A stretch of DNA of 64,000 nucleotides, taken from contig JAQFVV010012537.1 in assembly GCA_028023455.1 (NCBI GenBank), positions 186,001-250,000 of the forward strand. The letters are read 5' to 3'. The notes beneath the pieces are model-generated. The model was not told the origin of the DNA. It saw only the letters and a program-made list of their open reading frames with translations, and searched no databases. This DNA is from Epiperipatus broadwayi. Taxonomy: Eukaryota; Onychophora; Udeonychophora; Euonychophora; Peripatidae. How positions within the stretch are numbered: position 1 is the first letter of the stretch; each line of letters opens with the position of its first letter. Shown piece after piece: positions 59,342 through 64,000 of the stretch. A program made the position numbers and the translations under genes.

Positions 59342-61819
59342 CTACCCTCCCCCCGCGCGTCCTCATCCCAAAATTATTGTTTATTACGAATATTACGGGT
59401 TCTAGCTCAGTTAACAAATAAATAAATGAAATATTCAGCATTAATTAAAATGATTACTAGCTCTAATTTTTAAAATATAAATACGGTTCAATTTTTAAAA
59501 TGAATTAATAAATATTTACTATTTTCATGAGACATGGAGTGACAATACGGGGAACGAGATAGACTACATTGAGACATTATTCACACGATACTACCTCAAT
59601 GGCATAAGAACACTATTCCCTCTTTTTATTACCATACCAAATAACTAACTCATAGTATTCTTACGACTTTCTAAGCTCTATGCACTACGATTAAAATAAT
59701 AATCATATCTTAATCTTCTTTATAACAAGAATCTAGCTCAATTAAATAAAATGAAGTAAAATAAAATAAAATCTCAGGTTCATAAATTGTATTCTAACTG
59801 ATTTAAAATTACGGTAGTAAAATATGAAAAGGGAATTTTATGTCATAATCTACTACACAGCAACTAATAATAATAAAAATAATAATAACAATAATAAATA
59901 TAATATAATCTTATTTCTTCCTAAATAAAATAAATAAATATGTACGTGGTAGTATTTTAATAATCTGACAACAGAATACGTGTGGCAACATTAGCCTATA
60001 ATTTAATGTAATATTGTGGCAACCGACTTATGACCAATAAATAATATAAAATTATGATCTTTTAATTTTAACATACCAATAAATTCTCAAAATTATTATA
60101 ACACTTTTATGTTTACCTTTTTTTTTGCAAAAACTATATGTCTGTTTCAATTATAAATGTATCGTGATTTCATGCATCCATGTGGAGAAGTAACAACGCG
60201 GACACAAAACTTTAAAACAAATTTAAAACAAAGTTTATTAACAACATAAATAAATTAACAATATTTTTACATTATGTACATTGGATATCCCTTACTCTCC
60301 TATCTCAACTTAGTTTACTAGTTTATAAAATGAAAATCAAAATATTATTTATTTTTCCTAGTTAAATCTTATCTTTTTAAACACTTAAGAAAATACAGTA
60401 TTATTACTTGATTTATTATTATGGTTAGCTTATTACAAAATGCATTTCTTATATGATTATCACAAATACTTTTCATCCCTAATATTAGAACTATTATATT
60501 TTTTACAAAATTTCTATTCGTAGTAAAATTCTACTAAATAACAAATTTTAGTTTTATATTGGTTGTATGGAATCTTACAAAGTCAAAACATTGTTCTACA
60601 TTCGGTATTAGGTTTTTTATTGTTCATTATCTGATGTTTATTAATCCTAATATTCTCATTCAAGCCTTACTTCGGATGATATAATTACAACTATTAACAT
60701 ACCATGCACAAGTATATGTTTATTATACCTTACTGAACTATTTTCTTAATAAATATGCAATATTTATTTTCTAAATATTATTTTAACAAAAAATTCATTC
60801 AAATTTTATTATCACTTTTAAATACTTGGTTTAGATTTCTTTTCAAAAAATCTTATATTCATTTCCGAATTAATTTTACAATGTATTATATGATTCTTTC
60901 TCTCTTTATGATATTTTGGACTTTCAATTTTAAAGTTACACAATTTTATACATTCCAGCAAATAAACTATTCTTACACAAACGATAACATATCTTCAGTT
61001 CTATTTTATTCATTATTTCTTTGAAAATATCTTTCTGACCGATGCAGATTCACAAAATAAGGATAGCGAAGATAGATGCATAGGATCAAAATACAACTAG
61101 AATATTACTCGTCATATACCTTGATAATCATGGCACAGTGAATTAAAGACACTATAGAGGAGTGACCTTTACCTGTCTACCAACCTCTATCATAGGAACG
61201 ATGCTAAAGCTATTTCTTCAGCTTTATTATAACATCAAAAAATTTAAAATATGCAAAAACACTGTCCAAACCATATGTGTTCAGTCATAGGGCTTAGTTA
61301 ACTATACTGAAATCACACAAAACTAAATATGATCCAAATCCTTTATTTTCATATTTCTTAAAAAAAAACATCATCTTGGTTTCCTCTCCACTAGTACTTC
61401 CAAGTCACTATCCGATCTTATTTCTCAAGATTTTTCTATACTGTACATCGACAAATACATATCTGCATTTCTAACAATAATAAAATTCATTTATTTCAAA
61501 ACTATTCCACTGTTCTATAAGAAAATCTTTTTACTACTTTCCTCGTATATTTAATCATATACAAACTATTTTAAAATATCTGAATACTTTATCACATGAA
61601 AGTTCAAAAGAATCACACAATTGTTCTGTTAAATTATATTATTAATATACTTTAAATAAATTATTGCATGCATATTCCGAACTACTCCTATCTCATAATA
61701 TGTTAAAATGTTGTATAAAATGTGTACATATAATTTAAACTTTCACACTTCATTCTTAATCAATAGATGATCTAAAAAAAAAAATACATTATGCATTATA
61801 AATAAATATCAAAATTACC

Positions 61820-61915
61820 AAACGATCTTTATCTTCTCGATCACGTTCCGTAGGCTTCACCATCCCATTGATCCTTGTAGATATAATATTCACATCCATA
61901 CACTTTATTTTAAAC
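61820..61915 (-). other. short coding-like segment inside the 4.6-kb insert
   Basis: The minus strand reads MDVNIISTRINGMVKPTERD then REDKDRL before a GT (GTAATT). It is conspicuously less AT-rich than its flanks, with CpG codons. It could be a small exon or a leftover of the element's protein. No family is recognised. Confidence 0.2.
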
Positions 61916-62099
61916 AATATTTCTATAATTTTATCAAGCTATTATATTTAAATTTTTAATATTACTAAATTTATGTTTATATGTTTTCCCTAATCTCACA
62001 TAACATTTTATATTTTAAAATAAATCAGTAAAAAAATATTTAAACTATATTTACTGTACTTCTTCATCAAACTTTCTTGAAAACCGTTCATATTAAAGC

Positions 62100-62900
62100 T
62101 AAAAAAAAATGTTTATTATTTCTTCTTCAGTCACTTAATGTTCTATTTTAAGGCAAAACAATTATTGCTCTGTTTAATAAATATTCATAGACGACAATCC
62201 TTGGTTTTTCATAATATTTAATACAATTATTAATTATGATATTAGTTAATCCCGTAAAGAAAACGTCTACATATTCTCTTCTAATATTTTCTGCTAAGAT
62301 TTTCCCGCGCGACTTTTATGATGCATCTTCTAGGTACTTTTATTTAAATATTCAGTAAATTTTTTCTGTCTATGGATCCATTTTATTAAGTATATTAGAT
62401 TTATATTTTCCAATTTCTCTTAGAGAAAGTTTTTCTGTTCTTTTTTCATAAAAAAAAAATAATGACTCTTTCATATTATTATTCGGTAAATTTTCCTTTC
62501 TTTTAAAGTTCTGGTAACTATATACTTTGTAATGTTTCCTTTAAAAAGGACAAACATTTTTTTTCTCATTATAACTTTTACATAATTCTTTATAATATAC
62601 AGCATCTTAATTTTTTTTCATAGAGAAGAATAAAAAAAAACTTTAGAGTAGCCTTATAAATTTGTGCGTCATAATTTTTTCCTGACAGCAAATAACTTCT
62701 CTTTTAAGTTTTCGTATAGCGTCCTAATTATATTCCTCTGAGTTACAATAATAAGTTTTTGGTTGAGCATAAATAAAGCTGTATCGAGGCACTTTACAAA
62801 TATTTTTCCTTTAGCAATATTTTTAGGTATTTTTTCCTTTAGTACTTCCATTTTTACTGCAAGGTTTTGGCCAAACTTGAATAAAATCACTGGCAAGAAA
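62100..62900 (-). pseudogene. decayed coding-like stretch, family unknown
   Basis: The minus frame 62896-62669 (MPVILFKFGQNLAVKMEVLK..., lysine-rich, 75 codons) is followed, through stops, by LREIGKYKSNILNKMDP and REYVDVFFTGLTNIIINNCI. The run of open pieces in one direction suggests a broken gene of the inserted element. I do not recognise the protein. Confidence 0.3.
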
Positions 62901-63922
62901 ACTTTTAAAAATTAACCCTTCATGTAAAGGCAGTCAAAATATTATATGTTATAGAAAACTTTTAAAATAAATACAAAATTTTAAAATTATATCACTTTTC
63001 TAGCTTACGGTCTTATCCAGCTAAAAAAATATGTTACTCCCTCCTTCACTTACACATTACTTTCTCCCGCTTCGTCTAATTCCTATTTTCTGTCTGCTAA
63101 AATACCTCCGTTGATTGGTTAATTACTTTTTAGCGCGAACAAATTTACACATTTTAGTTTTATAATATATTAAACCCTTTAAAATAAAGAATTTATGACG
63201 TCATGTCTTAAATATTACTTAGAATAGTATTTTTAAATTCAATTATAGTTTTATCAAAATCATTTAAACTTTAAAATAATTATTAAAATAATATTTAATA
63301 TTTCAACTTTTACTTTAAGGATCGATAGCAATTATATTTAGTTTTATAATTCACAAACTTTATTATTATTCTAACAAGCGTGTGTGTGAAGGTATATAAT
63401 ATACAGTCACATGATTACTAACTTTAACAGATGATTTTTTAATTTACGTCTCGGTCTAAATTACCAAAACTGATATATTTTATAAAAAATTTGGAAAATA
63501 ATTTAAACTTGTAGAACTAAATATAACTCTCACCATCCTAAAGTTTATTTTAAAATATACTCTATTAATTTTGACTATTAAATATAATTATTATTATAAT
63601 ATTACATATAGCATTTATTTAATTTATTAGTTTTAAAATATTATACTCGAATTATTAATATACTTTTAACTATTTATAGCTGTGTTATTTTATATGGCCA
63701 GCTTTTACAACCATAAGCAAGGATATAATTGAGCTTTATTTAACTGTTCCTTTTAAAATAATCCATTACACTTTTATATACCAGGTATTTTCAGCCTTAA
63801 ATTGTACTATAAAATCTAATCGATCATACAATTATCAATATATTACACAAACGTATTTTAAAATTTTAAATTTTTTAGCAATTGACCATTCTACCTTATT
63901 ATGACCTATAGATAAGGGCACA

Positions 63923-64000
63923 ATATTTAAACTCTTTTTACTCTCCTTACTGTTCTTCATCTCTCCAATTCCCTATTCTTTATCAATGCATCTATTTTTC
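63923..64000 (-). mobile_element. CR1-like LINE, copy 3 continued, running off the window
   Basis: ATATTTAAACTC, then CTCTCCAATTCCCTATT and TTATCAATGCATCTATT match copy 1 near 35610-35670 and copy 2 near 54980-55030. It is the ORF2 part directly upstream (in coding sense) of 58885-59341 and continues beyond the window end. Confidence 0.8.

Larger units (their letters stand above)
59342..63922. mobile_element. 4.6-kb insertion splitting LINE copy 3
   Basis: LINE sequence ends at 59341 and resumes at 63923 with no loss relative to copy 1 (CTATATATAT-TTAAACTC). ATATT at both junctions (59337-59341 and 63923-63927) is a likely 5-bp target duplication. The insert begins CTACCCTCCCCCCGCGCG and ends AGGGCACA. 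No clear terminal repeats or long terminal repeats were found. The interior is AT-rich and mostly without recognisable genes. A decayed minus-strand coding-like stretch lies at 62100-62900. A 5-bp duplication would fit an LTR element or some DNA transposons, but the type is not identified. Confidence 0.6.

Noticed and set aside
60180-60290. Long terminal repeat end with primer site in the 4.6-kb insert
   Set aside because: A minus-strand AATAAA followed by ...CTCCACA and TGG is suggestive, but no second repeat copy was found and the element ends do not match.
1-64000. CRISPR array or prokaryotic operon
   Set aside because: The repeats are dispersed or tandem without spacer regularity, and the coding DNA is spliced and eukaryotic.

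Overview
The window is AT-rich animal nuclear DNA. It has long A/T homopolymers, spliced protein-coding exons with GT/AG borders, and many decayed non-LTR, Penelope-like, mariner-like and Gypsy-like elements. This fits an invertebrate, most likely an arthropod, but the species cannot be named from sequence alone. There is no bacterial-style gene arrangement, no CRISPR array and no rRNA.

One host gene crosses the window on the minus strand. Seven internal exons (in transcript order 51571-51459, 45012-44933, 26591-26496, 22808-22687, 13216-13129, 5149-4880, 2014-1879) splice together in one open frame of 905 nt, with all six junction phases agreeing. The product reads as the Sec39-domain part of NBAS (neuroblastoma-amplified sequence), the large subunit of the NRZ ER-tethering complex in Golgi-to-ER retrograde transport. 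The first and last exons of the gene lie outside the window or were not found. The introns are large, up to 18.3 kb.

Layout: 1-5149 holds the two last exons seen and a tRNA-derived SINE pair. 5150-13128 is an intron with two mariner-like transposase remnants, LINE debris and a candidate frame-breaking exon. 13217-22686 is an intron with LINE debris and an RTE 3' end caught between inverted repeats. 22687-26591 has two exons close together. 26592-44932 is the giant intron: a CR1-like LINE interrupted by a foldback element, a pair of inverted Penelope-like elements with a TTAA-bounded insertion, and three MITE-like elements with long inverted ends. 45013-51458 is an intron with a block of degenerate T-rich repeats and an unassigned GC-richer block. 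51572-64000 is almost entirely mobile DNA: a Gypsy-like remnant, a CR1-like LINE that keeps an esterase-type ORF1, an RTE insertion with an inverted target copy, and a third CR1 copy split by a 4.6-kb insertion.

Nothing here is a clearly new functional system. The best leads are the NBAS model with its possible poison exon, the foldback element nested in the LINE, the palindromic Penelope-like locus with a ribozyme-like hairpin, the TTAA-ended element family, and two RTE junctions with hairpin structure.
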